Assembly (NCBI GenBank): GCA_934747775.1
Contig: CAKVHA010000010.1
Coordinates: 1-54,364 of the forward strand
Length of the DNA stretch: 54,364 nucleotides
Direction: 5' to 3'
Origin: an uncultured Clostridia bacterium
GTDB lineage: Bacteria; Bacillota; Clostridia; Christensenellales; UBA1242
The number at the start of each line of letters is the position of its first letter. Within the stretch, counting starts at the first letter, position 1. Below, piece after piece: positions 15,404-24,481 of the stretch. Made by a program: the position numbers and the translations under genes. The notes under the pieces were generated by a model. It saw nothing but the letters and a program-made list of their open reading frames with translations, was not told the origin of the DNA and made no database searches.

Positions 15404-15763
15404 ATGTTAAACAAAAAAGAAAAGCTTGCAATGGCTTATATTTACAATAAATGCGAAGGAAAAGAGTCGGTGTTAATTACTCCCGACGAACTTTTAAACT
15501 GCCTAAATTCTAAATATGACCTAACTAATGTTGATGTAAATGAAATTGTTAATGCGCTTGTTTTGGAAGGGTATATTACAATGATTTTAAGCGACAAAAA
15601 GGGCAAACCAATTTACTGCATTAGCCTAGACAAAAAGGGTGAAAGCTTTATTCGCGACCTTGCAAACAACAAGAAAAAAATTACGCTATTAATTACACGT
15701 ACGGTTTTGCTTGCTATACTTTCGTTTGTGGTGGGGCTAATTTTAAAGGCTATATTCACTTAG
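15404..15763 (+). CDS. Second small tail-anchored winged-helix-like protein
   Basis: The 119-residue protein repeats the architecture of its upstream neighbour: about 85 residues of helices and a strand (LITPDELLNCLNSKYDLTNV, EIVNALVLEGYITMIL, IYCISLDKKGESFIRDL) followed by a C-terminal membrane segment (LITRTVLLAILSFVVGLILK, about 96-115). LVLEGYI followed by a strand and YCISLDKKG is a typical winged-helix wing. It is probably a paralogue in the same transcript; AGGTGATA overlapping the upstream stop is its ribosome binding site. Its stop codon overlaps the LexA-like box that precedes uvrB. Confidence 0.7.
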   Translation: MLNKKEKLAMAYIYNKCEGKESVLITPDELLNCLNSKYDLTNVDVNEIVNALVLEGYITMILSDKKGKPIYCISLDKKGESFIRDLANNKKKITLLITRTVLLAILSFVVGLILKAIFT

Positions 15764-15775
15764 AACAAATGTTTG
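15762..15775. promoter_or_regulatory. LexA/DinR (SOS) box upstream of uvrBA
   Basis: AGAACAAATGTTTG fits the Gram-positive LexA consensus CGAAC-RNRY-GTTYG at 13 of 14 positions (first base A in place of C). It lies 109 bases upstream of uvrB, a classical SOS gene, and touches the stop of the preceding gene. Confidence 0.65.
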
Positions 15776-15823
15776 ATAAGATTGAAATAAACACTAGCAA
15801 TTTAATTTAATATATGATATAAT

Positions 15824-15848
15824 AAACTATACTATAATGGTATAGTTT
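15824..15848. promoter_or_regulatory. Inverted repeat enclosing a TATAAT box before uvrB
   Basis: Perfect 9-bp arms AAACTATAC (15824-15832) and GTATAGTTT (15840-15848) flank TATAATG. A second TATAAT at 15818-15823 adjoins it. The region probably contains the uvrB promoter -10; the repeat may be an operator or an mRNA 5' hairpin. No good -35 box is seen (TAGCAA at 15795-15800 is the best). Confidence 0.45.
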
Positions 15849-15883
15849 GTTGTTTTTATGTGAAAAATTGTAGGTAGAAATAT

Positions 15884-17836
15884 ATGGATAAATTTAAATT
15901 AGTATCAGAACATAAGCCAACTGGCGACCAACCAAAAGCAATAGAGAGTTTGGTGGACGGAATTGAAAGTGGATTAAGGTTTCAAACGCTTTTGGGTGTA
16001 ACTGGAAGTGGAAAAACTTTCACAATGGCTAATGTTATAAATCAAATTAATAGACCAGCGCTTGTTATTGCTCACAACAAAACACTTGCGGCACAGCTTT
16101 GCAACGAGTTTAGGGAGCTTTTTCCTGAAAACCGCGTGGAGTATTTTGTGTCGTATTACGACTATTATCAGCCCGAAGCATATATTGTTTCGTCGGACAC
16201 ATACATTGAAAAAGATATGAGTATAAATGACGAAATAGATAAACTACGCCATAGTGCAACCTGCTCACTTTTTGAACGCAAAGATGTTATTGTTGTGGCG
16301 AGTGTGAGTTGTATTTATGGTCTTGGTGCGCCAGAAAATTACTCGAGTATGTGTTTGAGTTTGCGTCCTGGTGATGTTGTGGATAAAAACGCAATTATGC
16401 GTAAACTTATTGAGTTGCAATATGAGCGCAACGATATTGATTTTAAACGTGGCACATTTAGAAGCAAAGGCGACACGCTAGATGTTATACCAGCATCAAG
16501 CAGCGATGTTGCGCTTAGGATTGAGTTTTTTGGCGACGAAATAGACGAAATTAGTGAAATTGATGTAATAACTGGTCACAAAATTAATACGCTTAACCAT
16601 ATGTTTTTGTTGCCAGCAACGCACTATGTTGTTGGAAAAGATAAAATGGACGATGTATTGGATACTATTAGGCACGATATGGAAGTGCGTGTTAAAGAGT
16701 TTGAAAACAGCGGAAAACTGATTGAAGCCCAACGAATAAGGGAGCGTGTTCAATACGATTTGGAAATGATGCAAGAAGTTGGCTATTGTAGTGGAATTGA
16801 AAACTACTCGCGTTATTTTGACGGCAGAAAGGTGGGCGAAGCACCATATACACTAATTGATTATTTTCCTAAGGATTTTGTTGTGTTTGTGGACGAAAGC
16901 CATATTACTTTGCCGCAACTTAGGGGAATGTATGCTGGTGACTTTGCAAGAAAAACCAATCTTGTTGATTACGGTTTTAGGTTGCCTGCCGCGTTTGATA
17001 ATAGACCGCTAAACTTTGATGAGTTTTTAAGCAAAATTGGACAAGCGGTTTTTGTTTCGGCTACCCCTGGGGAGTGGGAGTTAAAACATTCAGATAATGT
17101 GGTTGAGCAAATTATTAGACCAACAGGACTATTAGATCCGCTTGTTGAAATTAGAAAAGCAACAGGTCAAGTGGACGATGTTATTGGCGAAATTAACAAA
17201 ACAATTGCCAATGACGGGCGTGTGCTTGTTACAACATTAACAAAGAAAATGGCAGAGAGTTTAACTGGATATTTACAAGAACAAGGCTTTAAAGTAAAAT
17301 ATTTACATTCCGATATTGACACATTAGATAGGGTTACTATCATTAACGAGCTGCGCGCAAAAGAGTTTGATGTGCTTATTGGCATAAACCTACTAAGGGA
17401 AGGTTTGGATATCCCAGAAGTAAAACTTGTTGCTATTTTAGATGCTGATAAGGAAGGATTTTTAAGAAGCGAATGGGCGTTAATTCAAACAATAGGAAGG
17501 GCGTCGCGTAATGCAGAAAGTAAAGTAATTTTGTATGCCGATGTTATGACAGATAGCATAAACAAAGCTGTTAGCGAAACTGCAAGACGTAGAAAAATCC
17601 AAATGGAATACAACAAAAAACACCACATTTTGCCAAAAACTATAGTGAAACCTATCAAAAACACCCTAGAAATTACCAAAAAGTCCACTTTAAAGAAGAA
17701 AAAGAACAAAAAGGAAATTGTTAAAGAAATTGATTCACTTTATGCATTAATGAAGCAAGCAAGTGATAATTTGGATTTTGAAACAGCAATTAAACTAAGG
17801 GATGAGATTAAAGAATTAAAACAAATTAAGGATTAA
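15884..17836 (+). CDS. uvrB: Excinuclease ABC subunit B
   Basis: UvrB is the damage-verifying helicase-like subunit of nucleotide excision repair, loaded by UvrA and then recruiting UvrC. The 650-residue protein shows Walker A GVTGSGKT (about 39-46), the beta-hairpin tyrosines in FVSYYDYYQPEAYI that insert next to damage, helicase motifs VDESH, SATPGEWE, and GRASRN, and a C-terminal UVR domain (about 612-648, MKQASDNLDFETAIKLRDEI) that binds UvrC. All key residues are present. The gene is followed four bases later by uvrA, and a LexA-like box upstream suggests SOS induction. The ATG at 15884 gives the usual N terminus KLVSEHKPTGDQP. Confidence 0.98.
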   Translation: MDKFKLVSEHKPTGDQPKAIESLVDGIESGLRFQTLLGVTGSGKTFTMANVINQINRPALVIAHNKTLAAQLCNEFRELFPENRVEYFVSYYDYYQPEAYIVSSDTYIEKDMSINDEIDKLRHSATCSLFERKDVIVVASVSCIYGLGAPENYSSMCLSLRPGDVVDKNAIMRKLIELQYERNDIDFKRGTFRSKGDTLDVIPASSSDVALRIEFFGDEIDEISEIDVITGHKINTLNHMFLLPATHYVVGKDKMDDVLDTIRHDMEVRVKEFENSGKLIEAQRIRERVQYDLEMMQEVGYCSGIENYSRYFDGRKVGEAPYTLIDYFPKDFVVFVDESHITLPQLRGMYAGDFARKTNLVDYGFRLPAAFDNRPLNFDEFLSKIGQAVFVSATPGEWELKHSDNVVEQIIRPTGLLDPLVEIRKATGQVDDVIGEINKTIANDGRVLVTTLTKKMAESLTGYLQEQGFKVKYLHSDIDTLDRVTIINELRAKEFDVLIGINLLREGLDIPEVKLVAILDADKEGFLRSEWALIQTIGRASRNAESKVILYADVMTDSINKAVSETARRRKIQMEYNKKHHILPKTIVKPIKNTLEITKKSTLKKKKNKKEIVKEIDSLYALMKQASDNLDFETAIKLRDEIKELKQIKD

Positions 17837-17840
17837 AATT

Positions 17841-20645
17841 ATGTTGAAAGATATTGTTATAAAAGGTGCAAGAGAAAACAATTTAAAAAATATTGACATT
17901 ACTATTCCAAAAGAAAAGTTGGTCGTTTTTACTGGTGTTAGTGGAAGCGGAAAAAGTACTCTTGCGTTTGATACTATTTTTGCCGAAGGGCAGCGTAGAT
18001 ATATGGAAAGTTTGTCTAGCTATGCCAGAATGTTTTTGGGACAGATGAGCAAACCTGATGTTGATAGCATAGACGGGCTTTCGCCTAGTATTTCAATTGA
18101 CCAAAAAACAACATCGCACAACCCACGTAGTACTGTGGGAACTGTGACCGAAATTTACGATTATTTAAGGCTGCTTTTTGCGCATCTTGGAACTCCGTAT
18201 TGTCCAAACTGCGGAATTGAAATAAAAACGCAAACTATTGATAATATTGTTGACCGCATTATGGCAATGGGTGAAGGTGCAAAAATTATGATAACCGCAC
18301 CTATTGCAAAAGGCAAAAAAGGCAGTTTTCAAAAAGAGTTTAAAGATTTTCAAAAAGATGGTTATGCACGTGTTCTTGTAGACGGAACAGTGTATGGACT
18401 AGATGAAGAAATAAACTTAAATAAAAACCTTAAACATAATGTGTTTTTGGTTGTGGATAGAATTGTAGTTAAAGCTGGCATTGAAAAAAGAGTAACCGAT
18501 AGTGTGGAAACGGCGCTTAAAATAACTAAGGGTAAAATTAGTGTTTTTGAAGGCGAAAATGAAACTGTTTTTAGTACTATGCATAGTTGTGTAAAATGCG
18601 GATATTCCTTGGAAGAATTGAGTCCGCGTATGTTTAGTTTTAATACGCCATTCGGTGCGTGTCCTGAATGCGGTGGCTTGGGCTTTAAGCAGGTAATTGA
18701 CTTAGACAAAATTATTCCAGACCGTAACAAGAGTTTAAGCCAAAACGCAATTTTGGCAAGTGGCTGGGCTTATGATAATGGAATGAGCAATATGTTTTAT
18801 AAAGCAGTTGCGGCACACTTTGGCGAGAGTCTTACAACACCTATAAAAAGAATGCCAAAAGAAATGGTTGATATGCTTCTGTACGGCACAAAAGGCGAAA
18901 AATTAGACGTTCAATATCGCTATGGCGGCGAATACAAAAACGGAAAGTTTGCTTTTGAAGGAATTATAAACAACTTGGAGCGCCGTTATAGAGAAACAAA
19001 TAGTGATTTTATAAAACAAGAAATTGGCAAGCTTATGACCGAACTTCCTTGTGACACCTGTCACGGAAAACGCTTGAAAAAGGAAGTTTTGTCGGTAAAA
19101 ATAAAGAAAAAAAGTATTGCAGATGTGTGTGATATGTCGGTTAGTGACGCATTTGAGTTCTTTGATGAATTGGAATTTAGTAGGTCCGATAGTGTTGTTG
19201 CTGCACCTATTTTAAAAGAAATTAAAAATAGATTGGGATTTTTAAACAATGTTGGGTTAAATTATCTTACACTTTCGCGTACAGCTAGCACGCTTAGCGG
19301 TGGCGAAGCACAGCGTATTAGGCTTGCAACCCAAATAGGCAGCGGACTAACTGGTGTAATTTATATTTTGGATGAGCCAAGTATTGGTTTGCATCAAAAA
19401 GATAACGAAAGACTTATTGCAACGCTAAAAAGCTTGCGTGATTTGGGCAACACAGTAATTGTTGTGGAACATGATGAAGATACTATGCGTGCTGCCGACT
19501 ATATTGTGGACATTGGACCTTTTGCTGGCAGACTGGGTGGCGAGGTTGTTGCCGCTGGAACTCCAGAAGAGATTATGAAAAATCCAAAGAGTTTAACAGG
19601 GCAGTATTTAAGTGGTGCTAGAAAAATTGATATTCCTACAAGCAGACGACCAGCAAAAAATGGATTTATAACCATAAAAGGCGCAAAACAAAACAACCTA
19701 AAAAATGTTAATGTTGAAATTCCAAAAGGTGTTATAACTGTTGTTACTGGTGTTAGTGGAAGTGGTAAAAGCAGTCTTATTAGCGAAATTTTGTATCCTT
19801 ATGCCAATAACCTTATAAATGGCAGCGAGTTGCAACTTGGAAAATTTGATAAAATTGAAGGGCTTGATACAATAGACAAAGTTATTAACATTGACCAAAG
19901 TCCTATTGGCAAAACCCCACGCAGTAACCCAGCAACATATACGGGTGTGTTTACTGATATTAGAGAGCTATTTGCGAAAACTAACGACGCAAAAGAACTT
20001 GGCTACACAAGCGGAAGATTTAGTTTTAACATAAGCGGTGGACGTTGTGAAGTTTGTGGTGGCGCGGGCATAAACAAGGTTGAGATGTTCTTTTTGCCAG
20101 ATATGTATGTTGAGTGTGATGAGTGTCACGGCAAGCGTTATAATCGTGAAACATTGCGTGTAAAATACAAAGGCAAAAGTATTTTTGATGTGTTAGATAT
20201 GACAATAGAAGAAGCGAATGTATTTTTTGAAAACATTCCACGCATTAAAAACAAAATGCAAACATTAGTTGATGTTGGACTAGGATATATTAAACTTGGT
20301 CAACCAGCAACAGAACTTAGCGGCGGCGAAGCGCAGCGTGTAAAACTTGCAACCGAACTTTGCAAACGAAGCACTGGCAAATCGCTATATATTTTAGATG
20401 AACCAACAACAGGGCTTCATAGCTATGACGTAGATAAACTACTAAAAATCTTAAATCGATTGGTTGAGGGTGGAAACACTGTTGTTATTATTGAACACAA
20501 TGTTGATGTTATAAACAGCGCTGATTATATTATTGATATGGGACCAGATGGCGGGGTTAATGGTGGTCAAGTGATTGCCAAGGGTACGCCAGAAGAAGTT
20601 GTAAAACAAGCGAAAGGCTACACATATAAATACATTAAGGTTTAA
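17841..20645 (+). CDS. uvrA: Excinuclease ABC subunit A
   Basis: UvrA is the ATPase dimer that finds bulky DNA lesions and loads UvrB. The 934-residue protein has two ABC-type ATPase halves: first Walker A GVSGSGKST near residue 33, signature LSGGEAQRIRLA near 490; second Walker A GVSGSGKSS near 640, signature LSGGEAQRVKLA near 830. Zinc-binding cysteines appear in CPNCG, CVKCG...CPECGG and CEVCGG...CDECHGKRYN. The length is normal for the family. AAGGATTAAA at the end of uvrB serves as ribosome binding site. It forms an operon with uvrB. No uvrC is in the window. Confidence 0.98.
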   Translation: MLKDIVIKGARENNLKNIDITIPKEKLVVFTGVSGSGKSTLAFDTIFAEGQRRYMESLSSYARMFLGQMSKPDVDSIDGLSPSISIDQKTTSHNPRSTVGTVTEIYDYLRLLFAHLGTPYCPNCGIEIKTQTIDNIVDRIMAMGEGAKIMITAPIAKGKKGSFQKEFKDFQKDGYARVLVDGTVYGLDEEINLNKNLKHNVFLVVDRIVVKAGIEKRVTDSVETALKITKGKISVFEGENETVFSTMHSCVKCGYSLEELSPRMFSFNTPFGACPECGGLGFKQVIDLDKIIPDRNKSLSQNAILASGWAYDNGMSNMFYKAVAAHFGESLTTPIKRMPKEMVDMLLYGTKGEKLDVQYRYGGEYKNGKFAFEGIINNLERRYRETNSDFIKQEIGKLMTELPCDTCHGKRLKKEVLSVKIKKKSIADVCDMSVSDAFEFFDELEFSRSDSVVAAPILKEIKNRLGFLNNVGLNYLTLSRTASTLSGGEAQRIRLATQIGSGLTGVIYILDEPSIGLHQKDNERLIATLKSLRDLGNTVIVVEHDEDTMRAADYIVDIGPFAGRLGGEVVAAGTPEEIMKNPKSLTGQYLSGARKIDIPTSRRPAKNGFITIKGAKQNNLKNVNVEIPKGVITVVTGVSGSGKSSLISEILYPYANNLINGSELQLGKFDKIEGLDTIDKVINIDQSPIGKTPRSNPATYTGVFTDIRELFAKTNDAKELGYTSGRFSFNISGGRCEVCGGAGINKVEMFFLPDMYVECDECHGKRYNRETLRVKYKGKSIFDVLDMTIEEANVFFENIPRIKNKMQTLVDVGLGYIKLGQPATELSGGEAQRVKLATELCKRSTGKSLYILDEPTTGLHSYDVDKLLKILNRLVEGGNTVVIIEHNVDVINSADYIIDMGPDGGVNGGQVIAKGTPEEVVKQAKGYTYKYIKV

Positions 20646-20749
20646 CTTTGTTTTGATTTTGAGTGGTTGATATAAAAAATAAAAGTAAAATGGGAAAATT
20701 TACGAGTTAAAAGATTACGACAAAAAGTTTGTTTATTAAATATTTTTTG

Positions 20750-20778
20750 TTGTTATTTCAAAATGTTTGTGATATAAT
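20750..20778 (+). promoter_or_regulatory. Promoter of secG
   Basis: TTGTTA (20750-20755) and TATAAT (20773-20778) at 17-base spacing, 33 bases before the secG ATG. The same hexamers and spacing recur at 27236-27264. Confidence 0.7.
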
Positions 20779-20811
20779 ATGCCAGTAATGATAAATTCTA
20801 AGGAGTTTTTT

Positions 20812-21117
20812 ATGTTTAATTTTTTATTAGTTCCTAATTGGGTTAGTAGTAGTTTTCCAGTAATTCAGGCTATTTTATTGGCTTTAATGACTATTGATGC
20901 TATTTTAATTGCTGTTGGTGTTTTGTTAAGTCCATCAGATCCTGAAGGTGGAAACAACGTTATTACAGGGAAAAATGAAAGTTATTATGGTGAAAACAAA
21001 CTTAATACTAAAGAAGGCAGACTAAATAGGCTTGTTTTAATTTGTTCTATTCTTATGTTGGTTATCGCTATAGTTTATTTTGTAACTGTTAAAATTTACA
21101 ACGGTGTTGGTGCTTAA
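20812..21117 (+). CDS. secG: Preprotein translocase subunit SecG
   Basis: SecG is the small membrane subunit of the SecYEG channel. The 101-residue product has two membrane segments (about 14-37, IQAILLALMTIDAILIAVGVLL, and about 73-93, LVLICSILMLVIAIVYFVTV) separated by a glycine-rich loop, the SecG plan. The loop is longer and more charged than usual, and sequence similarity is weak, so the call rests partly on the conserved position just before rnr-smpB-ssrA. The ATG at 20812 follows AAGGAG; an in-frame ATG at 20779 sits right on the -10 box and is not a credible start. Confidence 0.8.
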   Translation: MFNFLLVPNWVSSSFPVIQAILLALMTIDAILIAVGVLLSPSDPEGGNNVITGKNESYYGENKLNTKEGRLNRLVLICSILMLVIAIVYFVTVKIYNGVGA

Positions 21118-21131
21118 TTTTAAACAATAAT

Positions 21132-21163
21132 GGCTCTTTAGTGATCTATTAAAGAGCCTTTTT
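21132..21163 (+). terminator. Intrinsic terminator between secG and rnr
   Basis: GGCTCTTTA and TAAAGAGCC form a perfect 9-bp stem with a 9-base loop and are followed by five T. It sits just upstream of the rnr ribosome binding site, so rnr may depend on read-through. Confidence 0.8.
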
Positions 21164-21185
21164 CTATTTTAAGGAGATTTTTAAA

Positions 21186-23420
21186 TTGGACGAAAAGCAA
21201 GTTTTAAATCAAATAAAAATTAATAAGCTTAATGGGCTAGAATACAGCTTTATAATAAGCCAACTATGTGTTTTAAACAACAAGTCATATCAAGACGTTA
21301 GAGATGTTGTGGATGGGCTTATTGCTAAGGGTAAAGTGAAAGTTAAAGGTGTAGTTCCACCCAACAATCAGGTGACAACCACAAAAAATAACTACGAAAA
21401 GTTTGCAAAGCGCGGCAAGAACAAAAAAGACTATAGAAATGCCGAGCCAGAAGTTGAAGACAACTACGACCTAGCGTATAAAATGCTAAACCGCAAAAAA
21501 GATAAGGCTAGTTTTAAGCACTTTAGAGTTGAAGGCAAAATTCAAAGCACTACAAAGGGCTATGCTTTTTTAATTCCAAACGACATTAATCAAAGTGATG
21601 TGTATATTGCAGAACGTGACTTAAATGGTGCTATGCATAACGATATTGCGTGCGTTGAAGTGAAAATGGGCAAAAATGGCAAGCCAGAGGGCAAGGTTGT
21701 GCAAGTGCTAGAACGCGGCAACGACATAATTGTGGGCAAAATCACAATGAACAAGGGTTGTGCATATGTAGAGCCAGACGATGTTAAGTTTGGAAAAGAT
21801 ATTTTAGTTCCGCTTAGCAAAACAATGGGCGCGAATAATGGCGACAAGGTTGTTTGCAAAATTGAACGCTATTATGCTGGCAAAAAAGCACCTGAAGGGG
21901 CAGTAACCGAAGTTTTGGGCAAGCCAAATGAAATAGAAACCGAAGAACTTGCAGTAATTAGAAGCTATAAGTTGTTTGAAAATTTTCCTAAAAAGGTGCA
22001 AGAAAGCGCCGAATATTATCCAACTGAAATTGATAAGAGCAAGTACAAAAATCGCTTGGATTTAACAAACGAACTAATAATAACCATAGACGGCGAAGAT
22101 ACTCGTGATATTGACGATGCTATTTCGCTAAGTAAAAATAAACGCGGAAACTGGGTTTTGGGCGTGCATATTGCTGATGTTGGTGAGTATGTTCCAAGAA
22201 ACTGCGTTGTAGACAAAGAAGCGTTTAAACGCGGAACTAGTGTGTATTTTCCAGATAGGGTGTTGCCAATGCTTCCGCGCGAACTTAGCAACGGCATTTG
22301 CTCGCTAAATGAGCGTGTTGATAGGCTTACATTATCGGTTTTTATTGAATACGATCCTAGCTTTAAAAAAGTTGGTTACGATATTAAAGAAAGCATCATA
22401 AACAGCAAAAAGCGCTATACTTATACCGAAGTTCACGCGGTTTTGATGGGCGACACAGAAGCGGTTAAACGCAATAAACCGTTTGTGGAAATGCTAAACA
22501 ATATGAACGAGCTTGCTAAAAACCTTATGGCTCAAAGGATTAAGGCGGGCTACATTGAATTTGATGTTCCAGAAGTAAGTATTTCGCTAAATGAATTGGG
22601 TGACGTTCTTAATGTAAAACGCCGTGAAAGCAACGAAAGTCACAAGCTTATTGAAGCATTTATGGTGGCTGCAAACGAAGTGGTGGCAGAACATTTTTGT
22701 AAAGCCAAAATTCCGTTTGTTTATCGTGTACACGAAACACCTGCGCCAGAAAAAATTGCAACTTTTGTGGAGTATGCAAAAAGTTTGGGGATTGAGCCAA
22801 AACTAAATTTGGACGGCGTAACACCGCTTCAAATTCAAAAAATGTTGAAATCTGTGGCGAACAACGATAATAAGTTTGTTATTAACCGCGTGTGCTTGCG
22901 CAGTATGAAAAAGGCAAAATATATGCCAGACTGCTTAGGTCATTTTGGATTAGCATTAAAATATTATTGCCACTTTACATCGCCTATTAGAAGATATCCC
23001 GATCTTACAATTCACCGCATTATTAAGGATAGTATAAATAATAGATTATCAAACATTGCCGAACTAAAACAATTTGTTGCTGTTAGTTCTACTAATTCTA
23101 GCGACCGCGAAGTTAATGCGGAGAATGTTGAGCGTGACATTGACGATTTGTACAGAGTGTTTTATATGCACAATCACGTGGGTGAAGACTTTGAAGGCAC
23201 AATATCGGGCGTAACAAGTTTTGGCATATTTGTGGAGCTAGACAACACGGTTGAAGGGCTTGTTAGATATGAAGATTTGCCAAACGATAAATACGAATAT
23301 CAAGAAAACAAATTTTGCTTAATTGGAAAAAATCACGCGTTTAGATTAGGCGACAAAGTTAAGGTGAAAACACTTAGGGCCGACATTTTGTCAAGAGAAG
23401 TAGACTTTATGTTGATTTAG
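21186..23420 (+). CDS. rnr: Ribonuclease R
   Basis: RNase R is a 3'-5' exoribonuclease that degrades structured RNA, including tmRNA-tagged messages. The 744-residue protein has an N-terminal helix-turn-helix-like region, cold-shock domains (GYAFLIPNDINQSDVYI), the RNB catalytic domain with aspartates in GEDTRDIDDAISL (about 300-312), SPIRRYPDL, and a C-terminal S1 domain (GTISGVTSFGIFVELDN). Translation appears to start with TTG at 21186; AAGGAG lies nine bases upstream and no ATG is nearby. It is followed by smpB and ssrA, its functional partners in trans-translation. Confidence 0.96.
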   Translation: MDEKQVLNQIKINKLNGLEYSFIISQLCVLNNKSYQDVRDVVDGLIAKGKVKVKGVVPPNNQVTTTKNNYEKFAKRGKNKKDYRNAEPEVEDNYDLAYKMLNRKKDKASFKHFRVEGKIQSTTKGYAFLIPNDINQSDVYIAERDLNGAMHNDIACVEVKMGKNGKPEGKVVQVLERGNDIIVGKITMNKGCAYVEPDDVKFGKDILVPLSKTMGANNGDKVVCKIERYYAGKKAPEGAVTEVLGKPNEIETEELAVIRSYKLFENFPKKVQESAEYYPTEIDKSKYKNRLDLTNELIITIDGEDTRDIDDAISLSKNKRGNWVLGVHIADVGEYVPRNCVVDKEAFKRGTSVYFPDRVLPMLPRELSNGICSLNERVDRLTLSVFIEYDPSFKKVGYDIKESIINSKKRYTYTEVHAVLMGDTEAVKRNKPFVEMLNNMNELAKNLMAQRIKAGYIEFDVPEVSISLNELGDVLNVKRRESNESHKLIEAFMVAANEVVAEHFCKAKIPFVYRVHETPAPEKIATFVEYAKSLGIEPKLNLDGVTPLQIQKMLKSVANNDNKFVINRVCLRSMKKAKYMPDCLGHFGLALKYYCHFTSPIRRYPDLTIHRIIKDSINNRLSNIAELKQFVAVSSTNSSDREVNAENVERDIDDLYRVFYMHNHVGEDFEGTISGVTSFGIFVELDNTVEGLVRYEDLPNDKYEYQENKFCLIGKNHAFRLGDKVKVKTLRADILSREVDFMLI

Positions 23421-23460
23421 TAAGTTTTTATGTGAAAATTTAATATAAAATCATATTTTT

Positions 23461-23489
23461 TTGACAATAAATATTGATAATGTTATATA
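23461..23489 (+). promoter_or_regulatory. Upstream promoter of smpB
   Basis: TTGACA (23461-23466) and TATATA (23484-23489) at 17-base spacing. It would give a leader of about 115 bases. Confidence 0.55.
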
Positions 23490-23568
23490 AATATAGTATT
23501 ATTTATTAAAAACACAAACAAAATAAACAATTTAGGGATTTTTGCCATAAAAAAATTTAAAAAAGGTA

Positions 23569-23596
23569 TTGAAAAATAATTTTGTTATGGTATAAT
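23569..23596 (+). promoter_or_regulatory. Proximal promoter of smpB
   Basis: TTGAAA (23569-23574) and TATAAT (23591-23596), spacing 16. The predicted start is only about 6-8 bases before the smpB ATG, giving a very short leader. Confidence 0.55.
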
Positions 23597-23609
23597 AGGG
23601 TGTAGTTTT

Positions 23610-24068
23610 ATGGAGAATATTGCAACAAATAGAAAGGCATATCACGATTATTTTGTTTTAGACACCTATGAAGCTGGCTTGGCGCTCGTTGGGCAAGAAG
23701 TTAAGTCTATTAGGGCGGGAAATGTTAATTTAAAAGATAGCTTTGTTTTGATTACCGCAAATGGTGAGATGTTTGTTAAAAATATGTACATAAAAACTTA
23801 TGATAAAACCACAGCGTTTGTTGTAGATGAAAGGCGCGACCGCAAGTTGTTGTTAAATAAATCCGAAATTAACAAACTTCACGATAAAGTTAAGGTTAAG
23901 GGGCTTACAATAGTTCCTTTAAAACTGTACTTTTCGGGCAAGTATGTTAAAATTGAGATTGGGCTTGTGAAAGGCAAGCATACTTACGACAAAAAGGAAA
24001 CTTTAAAACTCAAGGATGCCGAAAGGGAATTAAAAAGAGATATTAAAAATTATTCCCAAATTGGCTAA
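23610..24068 (+). CDS. smpB: SsrA-binding protein SmpB
   Basis: SmpB binds the tRNA-like end of tmRNA and brings it to stalled ribosomes. The 152-residue protein has the family signatures NRKAYHDYFVLDTYEAGLAL, GQEVKSIRAGNVNLKDSF and the lysine/arginine-rich C-terminal tail DAERELKRDIKN. Its length is typical. It lies between rnr and ssrA, the usual Bacillota order; tmRNA starts one base after its stop. Ribosome binding site AGGGTG is weak. Confidence 0.97.
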   Translation: MENIATNRKAYHDYFVLDTYEAGLALVGQEVKSIRAGNVNLKDSFVLITANGEMFVKNMYIKTYDKTTAFVVDERRDRKLLLNKSEINKLHDKVKVKGLTIVPLKLYFSGKYVKIEIGLVKGKHTYDKKETLKLKDAERELKRDIKNYSQIG

Positions 24069-24069
24069 T

Positions 24070-24423
24070 GGGGGCGAAATGGTTTCGACGGGATTGTAAA
24101 GGGTAGGTTTTGCATATCGTAGGTTTCGTCTGCGTTAACAACGATAACTTAAATTTTAGATGCAGAAGATAATTCTGTTTTAGCTGCTGCTTAATAAAAG
24201 CGCGCTATGTCTATTAAAACTTGCCCACGGGTTTTAAATAGGCACCATTTAGTGGGGAACATTTAATTTTGGTTCCAAGGGAATTAAATGCTTACTTGCT
24301 TGGAAGGAAAATGTTTTGTTTTGTTGTTTTTGTGAGCATTTTCTTATTTAAAAACAACTAAGTATGTAGAAAAACCTATTGGTTCTTTTTCGGACGCGGG
24401 TTCAACTCCCGCCGCTTCCACCA
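24070..24423 (+). ncRNA. ssrA: Transfer-messenger RNA (tmRNA)
   Basis: tmRNA rescues stalled ribosomes and tags the nascent protein for destruction. The 5' end GGGGGCGAAATGGTTTCGAC is diagnostic, and the 3' end has a tRNA T arm (GGGTTCAACTCCC), acceptor pairing GGGGGCG with CGCTTCC, and an encoded CCA at 24421-24423. The tag reading frame runs from resume codon GCA at 24162 to TAA at 24192-24194 and encodes AEDNSVLAAA, followed by a second TAA. The length is about 354 nt. The gene begins one base after smpB, so it is probably cut from a smpB-ssrA precursor unless a promoter lies inside smpB. Confidence 0.97.
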
Positions 24424-24481
24424 TTTTTTAAGGAAAAAACATTATAAAAATTTGTACGTTTTTATTTTTAGGAGGGTTAAA

